Notes: generated from the letters alone by a model not told the origin. A DNA stretch of 64,000 bases from Nitrosotalea sp. (GCA_025451075.1 JANWLA010000023.1:52793-116792); one strand, 5' to 3'. Counted from the first letter of the stretch, positions 1-8,508 are shown. Numbers and translations: made by a program.

Positions 1-1420
1 AAGCTGTAACAGCAAGACCTATCGCTGGAAAGATATAAAAATTATTACACTGAGCTATCTTGATCATCTTACCATTAAATGAGACAGGTGGAAACTCTGT
101 TCCAGTAGCTATTAGAGCACGACCATCCGTCCAATGGATTAGATCTTCTGGGATTGCTTCTGCACGGTCATATGGATTTGAGAGGGGAAAAATTATTGGT
201 CTTTTGACCTTGCTTGCCATGTCTTTGACAATTTGTTCAGTAAACTGGTCGGGCTGACTTGAAACTCCAATGAGGATTGTAGCAGAGATATTCCTAATTA
301 CATCTGCTAGGCTTATCTGACCACCATTTGTTTTCCAGCTAGACACTTGATCAAAAGGTTGTGCAAATTCCTGTTGAACTGGTGACAAGTCTGTCCTAGA
401 CGTATGCAATAATCCTTTACTGTCCAAAAGAAAAAAATGTTTACGAGCCTCTGCTTCATCCATTCCCTCTGCTACCATTGCTTTTAGAATATACTCGGCA
501 ATTCCTGTTCCAGCACTTCCTGCACCAAGAACAACAACTTGTTGATCCGAAAACTTCTTCTTTGTAATATTCAGAGCACCATACATTGCCCCTAACGTCA
601 CCGCGGCGGTACCTTGTATATCATCATTGAATGTGCAGAGGCTGTCACGATACTTGTCCAGTATTGGGCGAGCATGGGGTTTTGCAAAATCTTCCCATTG
701 TAGCAGAACATTTGGAAGTTTTCGCTTAATAGAGCTTACAAACTTGTCCACGAAATCCCAGTAAGCCTGTCCTGTTATTCTCTGATGACGCCAGCCTATG
801 TATTCAGGATCCTGTAAACGCTCAACATTGTTAGTACCAACATCAAGCAGGATTGGAAGCGTGTGCCGAGGATCGATTCCCCCAATCAAGGTATAGAGTG
901 AAAGTTTGCCAATTGGAATTCCCATTCCACCAGCTCCCTGATCACCAATTCCTAGAATGCGCTCGCCATCTGTTACAACAATTACATTAACATCATAATA
1001 TGGGCGATTTTCTATTATCTCGTCCATCCTATCTATGAGGGGATAGGACAAAAACAGACCGCGCGGACGACGATAAATGTGTGAAAAATCAATACAACCC
1101 TGTGCCACAACCGGCGTATAGACAATTGGGGTCATCTCAGCAATATGATGACAGAGTAAGGCATAGAAGAGTGTCTCATTAGTATCTTGCAACGCACGCA
1201 AAAATATGTGGCGCTCCAAATCATCATTCTTTCTCCTGTATGCTTCATACGCCCGTGCACATTGTTGCTCTAACGTTTCTACCACGGGTGGCAACAATCC
1301 ATGCAGATCAAATATAGTCCGTTCCTCATCGGTAAACGCAGTTCCCTTGTTGAGAACTGGGTCGGACATCAAATCTTTTCCAGACAATTCTTTTTCAATG
1401 GTTGACTTGCCCTCTTTCAT
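1..1420 (-). CDS. NAD(P)-dependent malic enzyme (partial, C-terminus off the window)
   Basis: Oxidative decarboxylation of malate to pyruvate, cytoplasmic. The reverse-strand frame is open from ATG at 1420 to the window edge (about 473 residues); the ORF track omits it because no stop lies inside. Visible family motifs are the N-terminal malic domain (TPVVAQGCIDFSHIYRRP, VTDGERILGIGDQG), the metal-binding part (FNDDIQGTAAV) and a Rossmann motif (VVLGAGSAGTGIAEY). It follows the long eukaryotic/E. coli SfcA-type architecture of about 550 residues, so the missing part is short. A perfect 16-bp palindrome lies upstream. Cofactor preference cannot be read with certainty. Confidence 0.93.
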   Translation of the reverse strand, partial: MKEGKSTIEKELSGKDLMSDPVLNKGTAFTDEERTIFDLHGLLPPVVETLEQQCARAYEAYRRKNDDLERHIFLRALQDTNETLFYALLCHHIAEMTPIVYTPVVAQGCIDFSHIYRRPRGLFLSYPLIDRMDEIIENRPYYDVNVIVVTDGERILGIGDQGAGGMGIPIGKLSLYTLIGGIDPRHTLPILLDVGTNNVERLQDPEYIGWRHQRITGQAYWDFVDKFVSSIKRKLPNVLLQWEDFAKPHARPILDKYRDSLCTFNDDIQGTAAVTLGAMYGALNITKKKFSDQQVVVLGAGSAGTGIAEYILKAMVAEGMDEAEARKHFFLLDSKGLLHTSRTDLSPVQQEFAQPFDQVSSWKTNGGQISLADVIRNISATILIGVSSQPDQFTEQIVKDMASKVKRPIIFPLSNPYDRAEAIPEDLIHWTDGRALIATGTEFPPVSFNGKMIKIAQCNNFYIFPAIGLAVTA

Positions 1421-1473
1421 CTAATCACTGGATCGTATCTGCCTTGAGGATTACAACCTTTTGGTAATTTTCA

Positions 1474-1501
1474 TTCTATTTAGACAAGTGCGTACGCACT
1501 T
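1474..1501 (-). promoter_or_regulatory. TATA-like box with adjacent palindrome upstream of malic enzyme
   Basis: AAGTGCGTACGCACTT (1486-1501) is a perfect 16-bp palindrome. On the minus strand it lies directly upstream of an AT-rich TATA-like stretch (1474-1481), 54-81 nt before the malic enzyme ATG. That is the position of the BRE or an activator site in an archaeal promoter, so it may be an operator. The regulator is unknown. Confidence 0.4.
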
Positions 1502-1614
1502 ACCACTTTTCGTATTATTGTTAGACGGATTAAAAACTTGGAATTACATATATGATCATAATCTCATCTTCATCAATTTAATTTAAAATATAATATTATC
1601 AATGTGAAGAATTT

Positions 1615-1851
1615 TCACAGTTTGAATTTTTTGCTATCTAAATCTTTTTTAAATTCATTTATATTTATTCCGACCTCTGCAAGAATTTCTTCTAACATTC
1701 CTTTGCCAATTTGAGAATGATGTAATGGAACTGTTGTGTGTCTATCATTTAGCTTAAGAACGTAGTGACTTCCTTTTACGTGTATGATCTGAAACCCTTT
1801 TCTCTCCAGATATTTTATTAATTCAAGCGGTTTTATTGATGGAAGCCTGAC
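1615..1851 (-). pseudogene. HicA-like toxin (YcfA family) without a usable in-frame start
   Basis: Reading the minus strand from 1851 to the TGA at 1615 gives about 78 residues typical of HicA mRNA interferases: RLPSIKPLELIKYLERKGF, a conserved KGSHYVL segment containing the catalytic His, then TTVPLHHSQIGKGMLEEIL. The only nearby ATG (1853) is in a different frame (M-S-G-F), one base off the expected M-S-x-L-P start, and an in-frame TGA lies upstream. It therefore looks like a single-base frameshift at the start codon, unless a non-standard start such as ATT is used. No intact HicB antitoxin is adjacent. Confidence 0.6.
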
Positions 1852-1858
1852 ATGGAGA

Positions 1859-1972
1859 TCAAATACAATAATAAATCTTCAATACGACCATAGACCGCAG
1901 TCCATCAATTAAAATTCTAAAACTATTCTCTGGTGAATATTTTTCATAAATTCTTTTTGTTTTAATAATCAT
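1859..1972 (-). pseudogene. DUF488-like N-terminal fragment
   Basis: ATG at 1972 opens a 37-residue frame beginning MIIKTKRIYEKYSPENSFRI. This resembles the start of DUF488 proteins (KRIYE..S..DGFRILVDRLWPRG), but the frame ends after a degraded middle and lacks the rest of the roughly 120-residue family domain. It sits directly upstream of the HicA-like remnant. Read as a decayed gene fragment. Confidence 0.45.
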
Positions 1973-1974
1973 AA

Positions 1975-2169
1975 TCACTTGAAATTTAATGACATAATGC
2001 TCGTCGATCTAGTATTAAATACTTGAATTCCATCTTTATATCTTCCATCTTTGTATGCTTTGATGCCATCTTTTTGATGTTGCAAACCATACATTACCAC
2101 AACTTCCATGGTGTTACAAATCTCCCATGGATGAAAAAGTGACCCTATGGCCACATTTGACATTACCAT
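1975..2169 (-). CDS. Small hypothetical ORF (64 aa)
   Basis: An open frame follows the 143-aa membrane protein on the same strand with its ATG overlapping that gene's stop. The product has no recognised motif; it contains a short repeat (YKDGRYKDG) that reflects repeated CCATCTTT-like DNA. It could be real by translational coupling or be non-coding decay next to the neighbouring gene remnants. Confidence 0.3.
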   Translation of the reverse strand: MVMSNVAIGSLFHPWEICNTMEVVVMYGLQHQKDGIKAYKDGRYKDGIQVFNTRSTSIMSLNFK

Positions 2170-2600
2170 TATAGTGAATCAATAAAACCCACAAAGTCCT
2201 TCATGTGTATTTCCTTTGTTTTTTCCCACACTTTTTTGAACTTGGGTATGGTCATCATTGTTTTTACTAGTTCTTGCCATCGTAACCAAAGCCCGGGTTC
2301 TATCGTTTTTGTCTTGTTCATGAGATATAGAAATTCAAATAAATCAAGAAATGCTACTGCCATGTAATACTCGTCAGGATTGTCTACTATGGAAAAGCGA
2401 TCTGCAAACACCTGACTTTCTTTTGCCATTTTGGTAAATGTCTCGGTTTTTTCAAGGTTGAGTCGTGCCTCAACTATCTTTGCATATGTCTGCTGTTGAG
2501 TTTGAATACGCATCTCTTTTTTTACTGTTGAGAACTGCCATAAAGAGATGGCCAGTATGGACGTAAGGATGCCAACAATAATGAGTTCTAAATAATCCAT
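2169..2600 (-). CDS. Membrane-anchored helical protein of unknown function
   Basis: 143 residues. One N-terminal transmembrane segment (about residues 3-22, LELIIVGILTSILAISLW) is followed by a predicted all-helical soluble domain with a charged QQQTYAKIVEARLNLEKTE stretch. The arrangement resembles DUF4760-type anchored helical proteins, but I cannot assign a family firmly. It lies 9 nt downstream of the alcohol dehydrogenase on the same strand and could be co-transcribed. Confidence 0.65.
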   Translation of the reverse strand: MDYLELIIVGILTSILAISLWQFSTVKKEMRIQTQQQTYAKIVEARLNLEKTETFTKMAKESQVFADRFSIVDNPDEYYMAVAFLDLFEFLYLMNKTKTIEPGLWLRWQELVKTMMTIPKFKKVWEKTKEIHMKDFVGFIDSL

Positions 2601-2609
2601 ATGGTCAAA

Positions 2610-3662
2610 TCATGGGTTGATTATTCCTCGACCAACGATTTTACCTTCCTTTAGCATTGTTAATGCTTCAGTGGCCTGGTCAAGCTTGAATCTATTTGAA
2701 ACCACTGGCTTGATGATTCCTCTTTTGGCAAGAGAGACCAACTCAATCATATCAGTCAGCGAGCCAGTATAGGAACCAATTATTTTATACGCTCTTGTTG
2801 GCATTGTAACGAGGTTTAATTGCAGTGCGCCACCAAAGAGTCCTACAAGTACAATTCTTGCTCGTCTTCGAAGTATCTGCATATCAGTTTCGACCGTTTT
2901 GCTGGCATTGACAAAATCTATGATGGCGTCAACTCCAAGGTTGTCTGTCAACTCCATTATGGATTTTGACACATCTTGGTTTTTGGAATTTATTGTAAAA
3001 TCTGCACCATTTTGTTTTGCGACTTTTAATTTTTCATCATCAATGTCCATTGAAATTATTCTTGCACCTGTTACTGCCTTTGCAAGCTGAATTGCCATCA
3101 AACCCAGACCTCCGGCTCCAACAATAACGACATTATCTGCAGGTCTTAGATGTGTGTTTTTTACAGCACCATAAGCAGTAAGTGCAGCACATGATAACGT
3201 TGCACTAGTGTCAGTATCCATGTCACCGAGTTTTATAAGATACTTGTAACTTGGAACGAGAATATACTCAGCATAACCGCCGTCATGATATACTCCCAAA
3301 GATCTGGGCTTGTCACAAAGATTCTCTTCTCCTATTCGACATGCGGGACAGAGACCTTCGCCTATCCATGGAAAAACCAGAACCTTGTCATCTTTAGCAA
3401 ATCCCTCTACCTCTTCTCCCATACTATCAATTATTCCTGCCACTTCGTGACCTGGAGTTAATGGATATTTTACACCCCTGTCGGTTGTTTTCATGAACGA
3501 GCCTGCAGGTCCGTCATATCCACCTTCCCAGAGATGGATATCACTATGGCAGACACCAGCTGATTGAACTTTAATCAAAACTTGCGCACCTCTTGGCTTT
3601 GGAGTCTCAAGTGTTTGTATCTCTAATGGTTCTTTTACTCTAACAATTCTTGCAGCTTTCAC
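2610..3662 (-). CDS. Zinc-dependent alcohol dehydrogenase (MDR superfamily)
   Basis: NAD(P)-dependent interconversion of alcohols and aldehydes or ketones. The 350 residues match the archaeal ADH family. Catalytic-zinc residues are C38 (VCHSD) and the GHE motif at 71-73; a structural-zinc lobe has E102, C105, C108 and C116, with Glu replacing one Cys as in Sulfolobus ADH. The Rossmann motif is VGAGGLGLMAIQLA. It is divergent from the NADH dehydrogenase gene with an AT-rich TATA-like stretch (TATTATATAA) between them, about 25 nt before this ATG. Physiological substrate unknown. Confidence 0.92.
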   Translation of the reverse strand: MKAARIVRVKEPLEIQTLETPKPRGAQVLIKVQSAGVCHSDIHLWEGGYDGPAGSFMKTTDRGVKYPLTPGHEVAGIIDSMGEEVEGFAKDDKVLVFPWIGEGLCPACRIGEENLCDKPRSLGVYHDGGYAEYILVPSYKYLIKLGDMDTDTSATLSCAALTAYGAVKNTHLRPADNVVIVGAGGLGLMAIQLAKAVTGARIISMDIDDEKLKVAKQNGADFTINSKNQDVSKSIMELTDNLGVDAIIDFVNASKTVETDMQILRRRARIVLVGLFGGALQLNLVTMPTRAYKIIGSYTGSLTDMIELVSLAKRGIIKPVVSNRFKLDQATEALTMLKEGKIVGRGIINP

Positions 3663-3679
3663 GTTATCGGTTGGTCATC

Positions 3680-3690
3680 ATATTATATAA
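3680..3690. promoter_or_regulatory. TATA-like box in the divergent adh/ndh region
   Basis: TATTATATAAC lies between two divergent genes, about 25 nt before the ADH start (leaderless spacing) and about 45 nt before the NADH dehydrogenase start. It reads as a TATA box on both strands and could serve either or both. Confidence 0.45.
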
Positions 3691-3732
3691 CAGTCAGCAA
3701 TCAATTGCATGAATATTCTTGCATGATATTAT

Positions 3733-5100
3733 ATGATAGATCTCAGTATTGCTCGTGTGAAAAGAAACGAGACGAACAACATTGAGGTAAATGACAGAAA
3801 AAGAATACTTGTCTTAGGAGGAGGATTCGCAGGAATTGAGGTTTTAAGAAGGTTGGAAAACACGCTTGGAAATGATTTCACTGTAGACATCAATGTGGTA
3901 AGCAAAGACAACTTTTTTCTCTTCACCCCTATGTTACCAGAAGTGGTTTCTGGCATGATAGAAACTCGACACATAGTAACACCTGTAAGAGCATTTTGTA
4001 AAAGAGCAAAATTTTACGAGGCAATAATAAGATCCATTGATTTTCAAAAAAAGCAGGTTACTATATCAAATGAAACCGATACCAAAAATGAACCAACGAA
4101 TTGGCATGATCATACCTTGGATTATGATTACCTAGTACTCGCGCTTGGCGGAGAGACAAATTTCTTTGGTATGGAAGATGTCAAAAAATACTCTTATACC
4201 ATGAAAAGTCTTGGAGATGCGATTGCTCTGCGTAACCATGTCATTGACATGTTAGAGCAATCTAGTATAGAACAAGACGGTGAACTAAGAAAGAGCTTGA
4301 TGACATTTGTTGTTGTCGGAGGAGGGTTTGCAGGTGTAGAGACAGTAGGTGAATTGAATGCACTAGTTAGGGATGCAGTCCGAGGCTTTTACCATGATAT
4401 TGACACCCAAGACATACGCGTGGTTCTTGTGAATGCCGGAGACAAAATATTGCCTGAAGTAAGCGATGACCTTTCATCATTTGCTACCCAAAAGATGAAA
4501 GAATCCGGAATAGAAATGATCCAGAAAAATCCCGTCAGTTCAGCAACTCCGTATAATGTGAAACTAAAGGATGGTACAGTTATAGAAACTCATACTCTAG
4601 TATGGGCAGGGGGCGTTACCCCAGAAAAGATTGTCAAAGAATTACAATGCGAGCATGATAGAGGTGGAAGAATAATAGTTGATGAATATCTTGGCGTCAA
4701 AGGTTTTGACGGCGTGTATGCACATGGAGATTGTGCATCTATAACTGACTCGCATACGGGAAAACCATATCCTCCCACTGCTCAAAATGCAGTAGAGCAG
4801 GCAAAAGTTGTGGCAAACAATTTGATATCTGAAATAAGAACAGGAACTAAAGTTAATTTCAATTACAAGTCAAGAGGAATAATGGCTCAAATAGGAAAAA
4901 GAAAAGGTGTTGGCATACTATTTGGAATGAAGACTCATGGTATACTCGCATGGATGATTTGGAGGACTTACTATCTCAGTCAACTGCCAACTTTGGAAAA
5001 GAAATTAAGAGTGGTAATTGATTGGTTCATCGACATGTTTTTCAAACCAGATGTTACTCGGTTGAAGATCTTTACAGAAAATCAAGCAAATCATACTTGA
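3733..5100 (+). CDS. ndh: Type II NADH dehydrogenase (NDH-2), FAD-dependent
   Basis: Membrane-peripheral, non-proton-pumping oxidation of NADH with electron transfer to quinone. 455 residues with two dinucleotide-binding motifs: VLGGGFAGIEVL near residue 28 for FAD and VVVGGGFAGVETVGEL near residue 195 for NADH. The family motif with the FAD-contacting Asp is GVYAHGDCAS, followed by PPTAQNAVEQ. The C-terminal segment (MIWRTYYLSQLPTLEKKLR) matches the amphipathic membrane anchor of NDH-2. Related pyridine nucleotide-disulfide oxidoreductases cannot be fully excluded. Confidence 0.88.
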   Translation: MIDLSIARVKRNETNNIEVNDRKRILVLGGGFAGIEVLRRLENTLGNDFTVDINVVSKDNFFLFTPMLPEVVSGMIETRHIVTPVRAFCKRAKFYEAIIRSIDFQKKQVTISNETDTKNEPTNWHDHTLDYDYLVLALGGETNFFGMEDVKKYSYTMKSLGDAIALRNHVIDMLEQSSIEQDGELRKSLMTFVVVGGGFAGVETVGELNALVRDAVRGFYHDIDTQDIRVVLVNAGDKILPEVSDDLSSFATQKMKESGIEMIQKNPVSSATPYNVKLKDGTVIETHTLVWAGGVTPEKIVKELQCEHDRGGRIIVDEYLGVKGFDGVYAHGDCASITDSHTGKPYPPTAQNAVEQAKVVANNLISEIRTGTKVNFNYKSRGIMAQIGKRKGVGILFGMKTHGILAWMIWRTYYLSQLPTLEKKLRVVIDWFIDMFFKPDVTRLKIFTENQANHT

Positions 5101-5191
5101 TAGTCCCGAGCTAGAATCTCTCAGAGGCTAAGATCAAAACACATGTTCAGAACCCTTACATTTGCATAAAAAAACTGGAAAGTTTTTTGGT

Positions 5192-5293
5192 TTATCCATA
5201 TGTCTTTCCACACGTATCGCATTGCCAATGATCTGATGTAACAGACCAATGGTGCATGTGTCCCGTTTGATGAGATTGTTTTGTCGTTTTCAA
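5192..5293 (-). CDS. Candidate 33-aa His/Cys microprotein
   Basis: A frame with a possible TTG start encodes a 33-residue peptide ending GHMHHWSVTSDHWQCDTCGKTYG, which looks like half a zinc finger with His and CxxC ligands. It is below the track cutoff and overlaps the longer, featureless frame at 5121-5348. The patterned C-terminus argues for coding, or for a remnant of a longer zinc-binding gene. Start codon uncertain. Confidence 0.35.
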   Translation of the reverse strand: MKTTKQSHQTGHMHHWSVTSDHWQCDTCGKTYG

Positions 5294-5374
5294 GACCTCG
5301 TGTTAAAGTACAGAATTTTGGCATAAAAGCATGATGAATTAATTGCATTTTTTTTCATGCAATTTATTGCAAGT

Positions 5375-5384
5375 CTTTTTTATT
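5375..5384 (+). promoter_or_regulatory. TATA-like box of zinc ferredoxin
   Basis: TTTTTTATTC is centred about 26 nt before ATG 5405, the spacing of a leaderless archaeal transcript. It supports the shorter ferredoxin start. Confidence 0.5.
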
Positions 5385-5404
5385 CATCATGTAGGTATAT
5401 GTGC

Positions 5405-5908
5405 ATGCCAATAGACTTGGAATTTCCAAAAAATCACAAACCAATAGGCAAGCACAAGTGTGCCGATGACGAACATTTTCATTTTGTTTGGGGCCCTGGA
5501 AAAATAGATGCCGAGTCTTCAACGGATGAAAACATACAAAACGCCTATACAAAACGGGGAGAGGAATACGTTCCTCTGGGAATACATGGAACTTTTGTTG
5601 CAGTTGACTGGGATTCATGCATATCAGATGGTGGATGCATTGAGGTGTGTCCCGTTCAAGTTTATCAGTGGTATAGGACGGAAAATGATGTTCCTGCGGT
5701 ACAGATGGTAAACGCTACCAGTGTTGGAACCGGTGAATCTCATCAAAAGGAGGGACGTAAAGATTACACAGACAAATCAGAACCAATTCGAGAACATGAT
5801 TGTATCTGGTGTATGGCATGTGTCTCTGTCTGTCCAACACAGGCCATCAAGGTAGATCAATCAAATCAAAAAATCCATGAGGAGATGGTGATAAAATATG
5901 CAAAATGA
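5405..5908 (+). CDS. zfx: Zinc-containing ferredoxin (7Fe/8Fe dicluster type)
   Basis: Cytoplasmic low-potential electron carrier for 2-oxoacid oxidoreductases and related enzymes. From ATG 5405 it has 167 residues: an N-terminal extension rich in His/Asp ([17 protein letters not shown]), as used for zinc binding in Sulfolobus ferredoxin, then cluster motif one ([12 protein letters not shown]) and cluster motif two ([12 protein letters not shown]). I prefer 5405 to the track start because a TTTTTATTC box is centred about 26 nt upstream and archaeal homologues start MPIDL-like. Its 3' end overlaps the next gene by 11 nt. Confidence 0.93.
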   Translation: MPIDLEFPKNHKPIGKHKCADDEHFHFVWGPGKIDAESSTDENIQNAYTKRGEEYVPLGIHGTFVAVDWDSCISDGGCIEVCPVQVYQWYRTENDVPAVQMVNATSVGTGESHQKEGRKDYTDKSEPIREHDCIWCMACVSVCPTQAIKVDQSNQKIHEEMVIKYAK

Positions 5909-6521
5909 GGATAAAATGGTGGAAAAAAATATCTGCGATATATGCGGAACAGACGTTGACGCTGTTAATGGTAACACTGATTGTCCTATTTGCGATGACC
6001 GATACTTTGGAAAAATAAAGGAAAGTTACACTCAAAATCTAAACAAATGTAATATAGCATCTGAAGATTTGTTCAAACTTTATTTTGATTTATCTGGCGA
6101 ATTTGTAAAATTTTCGTATAATATAGCTAGTCAGTATCTTGAAATAGAGAAAAATTTGCACATCTATAATCCGTCTTGGTATTACCTTCTCACATCATAT
6201 CAATTTCTAAGAAACAGATTTCTTGGAAATGCGATACAGAGTGCTAATATAACGTATTCTGGTTTTACAGATGTATGGAAAGTCCACTTTTCTGCCATGT
6301 CCGAAAACATTGTATCTGCACTTGAAAATGCGAATAGATTTTGTAATACATGTAACGAAACTATGAACGTTCAAGAAAAATCACATCTTTCGGAGGGAAA
6401 TAAGAATCTGATAAAAACGATCAGTGTTGTCAATAGGACGTACAGTACATATCAGAAGGAAGAGAAAATTACCCAGAACAATAATTCGGAGAACATTGTG
6501 GGAGTGTTGAAAAAGAAATGA
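5898..6521 (+). CDS. Cys-rich N-terminal protein of unknown function in the ferredoxin cassette
   Basis: 207 residues. The N-terminus has a four-Cys zinc-ribbon-like knuckle ([20 protein letters not shown]), a second CNTC pair lies near residue 150, and the middle is a helical domain rich in aromatics ([19 protein letters not shown]). No family recognised. The ATG lies inside the end of the ferredoxin gene (11-nt overlap) and its stop overlaps the next ATG, so the three genes appear translationally coupled. A role linked to the ferredoxin or to nucleic acid is possible but unproven. Confidence 0.75.
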   Translation: MQNEDKMVEKNICDICGTDVDAVNGNTDCPICDDRYFGKIKESYTQNLNKCNIASEDLFKLYFDLSGEFVKFSYNIASQYLEIEKNLHIYNPSWYYLLTSYQFLRNRFLGNAIQSANITYSGFTDVWKVHFSAMSENIVSALENANRFCNTCNETMNVQEKSHLSEGNKNLIKTISVVNRTYSTYQKEEKITQNNNSENIVGVLKKK

Positions 6522-6808
6522 GACTATTCCATAAAAAAACATCGTGTGAACAATGCATGGAACAGTTTGAAAGTTATGAAGAGCTTGTTGATCACACTAG
6601 ACATGTGCATCATCATGACATAGTAAAATGCATCGAGTGCGGAAAAGAGTTCATACATGAAAAAGACAGGCTACATCATTCACGAGAGGAACACAAAAAG
6701 AAGCTAAAGAGCAGAATACACAAGGGCGAACACAAACACGAAGTAGAACACCCACTTCCACAGGATGATCTCGATGCACATATGAGAAATTTTAGTGATA
6801 ATTTTTGA
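6518..6808 (+). CDS. Two-finger C2H2 zinc-finger protein
   Basis: 96 residues with two C2H2 fingers: C10-x2-C13 with H26 and H31, and C38-x2-C41 with H54 and H59, separated by a His run (HVHHHD). The C-terminus is basic and His-rich. C2H2 fingers in archaea are usually DNA- or RNA-binding or protein-contact modules. The start overlaps the upstream stop (ATGA), so it is the third member of the ferredoxin cassette. Confidence 0.8.
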   Translation: MRLFHKKTSCEQCMEQFESYEELVDHTRHVHHHDIVKCIECGKEFIHEKDRLHHSREEHKKKLKSRIHKGEHKHEVEHPLPQDDLDAHMRNFSDNF

Positions 6809-6918
6809 TTGGAGAAATTCATGAGCAATTCTAAAAACATGGCAAGATTGGTAAGAAAAGACGCTATTCTGACATTCGCTTAGACTCTATAACAATAAAG
6901 ACATTATACGGGTTTACA

Positions 6919-7341
6919 TTATTTTATCAGCATTACTGCAACCTTTGACTTGTGCATCACATAACTTGAGACACTTCCAAGAAAGATCTTCTTAAGAGCG
7001 CTCAGGCCTCTAGCACCTATTACAATCACGTCTATGTTATGTGTATTTGAATACTCTACTATAGAATATCCTGGGTCTCCTGTAAGTATTCTACTGTAAA
7101 ATGGAACGGCATTTTTGACTGCAAGTTGTTTTGCAAAGAGTATGAATTCTGGCGGAATATCTTCTTCCAGTTCTTTCTGCTTATGTTCTTTTTTGTGTGA
7201 CGTGTGTATCACATGAATAACGGTGAGTGATCCTTCGTGCTCTTGTGCAAGATGAATTCCAATCTTTAATCCTCGCAAGGAATTCTTTGAACCATCCAAG
7301 GGCACCAAAATCTTTTTGATTTTCTGCATTTCTGACATCAT
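6919..7341 (-). CDS. Universal stress protein, UspA family
   Basis: 140-residue single-domain Usp fold. It starts with the typical KILVPLDGSKNS strand and ends with the ATP-binding signature GARGLSALKKIFLGSVS (G-x2-G-x9-G-S), followed by V..HSKVAVMLIK-type terminal strands. ATP-binding class predicted. Several Usp paralogues are usual in this phylum; the stress it answers to is not visible. Confidence 0.93.
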   Translation of the reverse strand: MMSEMQKIKKILVPLDGSKNSLRGLKIGIHLAQEHEGSLTVIHVIHTSHKKEHKQKELEEDIPPEFILFAKQLAVKNAVPFYSRILTGDPGYSIVEYSNTHNIDVIVIGARGLSALKKIFLGSVSSYVMHKSKVAVMLIK

Positions 7342-7414
7342 GTTGATAACGTGATGGGGTATTACTGGCTTGTGTTGATTCTCACTGACAAAAATTTAGT
7401 TATTCCAGAAAATC

Positions 7415-7534
7415 TCACGCTAATTTATCAAATCTGTTTAACGCAGCCTTTTCATTAGATATTGCCGACCTGGAACCTTTTGGAAATTTATCCATGTATG
7501 ATTCACGAGTCTTTAGTTGGTCTAGTATGGACAA
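7415..7534 (-). CDS. Candidate 39-aa small protein between usp and trmI
   Basis: A TTG-initiated frame (or internal ATG) encodes a basic peptide LSILDQLKTRESYMDKFPKG.... An AT-rich TATTTATTTAAAC stretch just upstream could act as TATA box for this gene and, on the other strand, for trmI. The rest of the 277-nt gap shows nothing else. Coding status unproven. Confidence 0.3.
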   Translation of the reverse strand: MSILDQLKTRESYMDKFPKGSRSAISNEKAALNRFDKLA

Positions 7535-7618
7535 TGACGATTTAACCTCGTATATTTATTTAAACTTCTTAAAGTTAAGTGTAAACGGTTAACTAACCAC
7601 ATTTGATTAGGTTGAGTT

Positions 7619-8500
7619 GTGCGGAAAATAAAACCAAATGACTATGTGTTGTTTTTTTATAATGATAGTAAAAAATGGCTGATGAAGGCTGCGCCAAAAC
7701 AAAAGTTCCACACACATGTCGGAATAATAGATCACAAAAAAGTGATAGGAAAACCATTTGGCAGTGCAATCAAGACCAACAAGGGAAAAATAATTTTTGC
7801 ACTAGAGCCTACCATATATGATTACGTAATGAAAAGCCAGCGCAGCACCCAGATTGTTTACCCAAAGGACTTGGGGTACATTGCAGCAAGAATTGGATTG
7901 CAGAGTGGCCAGACAGTAGTTGAGATTGGTACTGGCAGCGGTTCCTTTACAACTTTTCTTGCAAGTATTCTAAAACCAAAGGGCCATGTGTACACATATG
8001 ATGTAGATGAAAACTTTATGGCAATTGCACGAAAGAATATAGAAAAAGCTGGAATGACAAAATATGTAACCATGACAAAACTTGACCTCAAGACTGCAAA
8101 GAAGATGCCTCAAAAAGATGTAGATGTGGTAATTGTTGACTTGGGGGATCCATGGGTGGTTGTCCCGCAAGCAAGAAAGATGCTCAAGGGCAGCGGTGCA
8201 TTTGTTGCAATATGTCCCACGATGAACCAACTTGAAAATCTCGCTGCAGCATTGAGAAAAAATGATTTCTTTGACATTGAATGCACAGAGCAAATTGTAC
8301 GAACGATAGAGGCAAGGGATGGCAAGACAAGGCACTCGTTTAGAGCAATAGGGCACACAACATATGTTGCATTTGCACGCAAAGTCATAACACCTGCATC
8401 TTTGCGCAAAATCTTGGCACCTGTGGTAGAGCAGCCAGAGATTGAATCTGAAGAAACCGAATCCTCTGAAGACGAAAGTTTATCATCTCTTAAAAAATAA
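7619..8500 (+). CDS. trmI: tRNA (adenine-N1)-methyltransferase TrmI
   Basis: SAM-dependent methylation of tRNA A57/A58. 293 residues from a GTG start: an N-terminal beta domain (DYVLFFYNDSKKWLMKA), then the Rossmann methyltransferase core with VVEIGTGSGSFTTFLA, a YDVDENF acidic loop and VDVVIVDLGDPW, matching archaeal TrmI. The C-terminus is an acidic, Ser/Glu-rich tail (EESEETESSEDES) beyond the usual core. The next gene, an NAD(P)HX dehydratase, starts 8 nt downstream; the two look like an operon. Confidence 0.93.
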   Translation: MRKIKPNDYVLFFYNDSKKWLMKAAPKQKFHTHVGIIDHKKVIGKPFGSAIKTNKGKIIFALEPTIYDYVMKSQRSTQIVYPKDLGYIAARIGLQSGQTVVEIGTGSGSFTTFLASILKPKGHVYTYDVDENFMAIARKNIEKAGMTKYVTMTKLDLKTAKKMPQKDVDVVIVDLGDPWVVVPQARKMLKGSGAFVAICPTMNQLENLAAALRKNDFFDIECTEQIVRTIEARDGKTRHSFRAIGHTTYVAFARKVITPASLRKILAPVVEQPEIESEETESSEDESLSSLKK

Positions 8501-8508
8501 AACGACTG

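Noticed and set aside
5121-5348. 75-aa minus ORF before the ferredoxin
   Set aside because: No recognisable pattern; the alternative frame in the same DNA (5192-5293) has zinc-finger-like features and was preferred, at low confidence.
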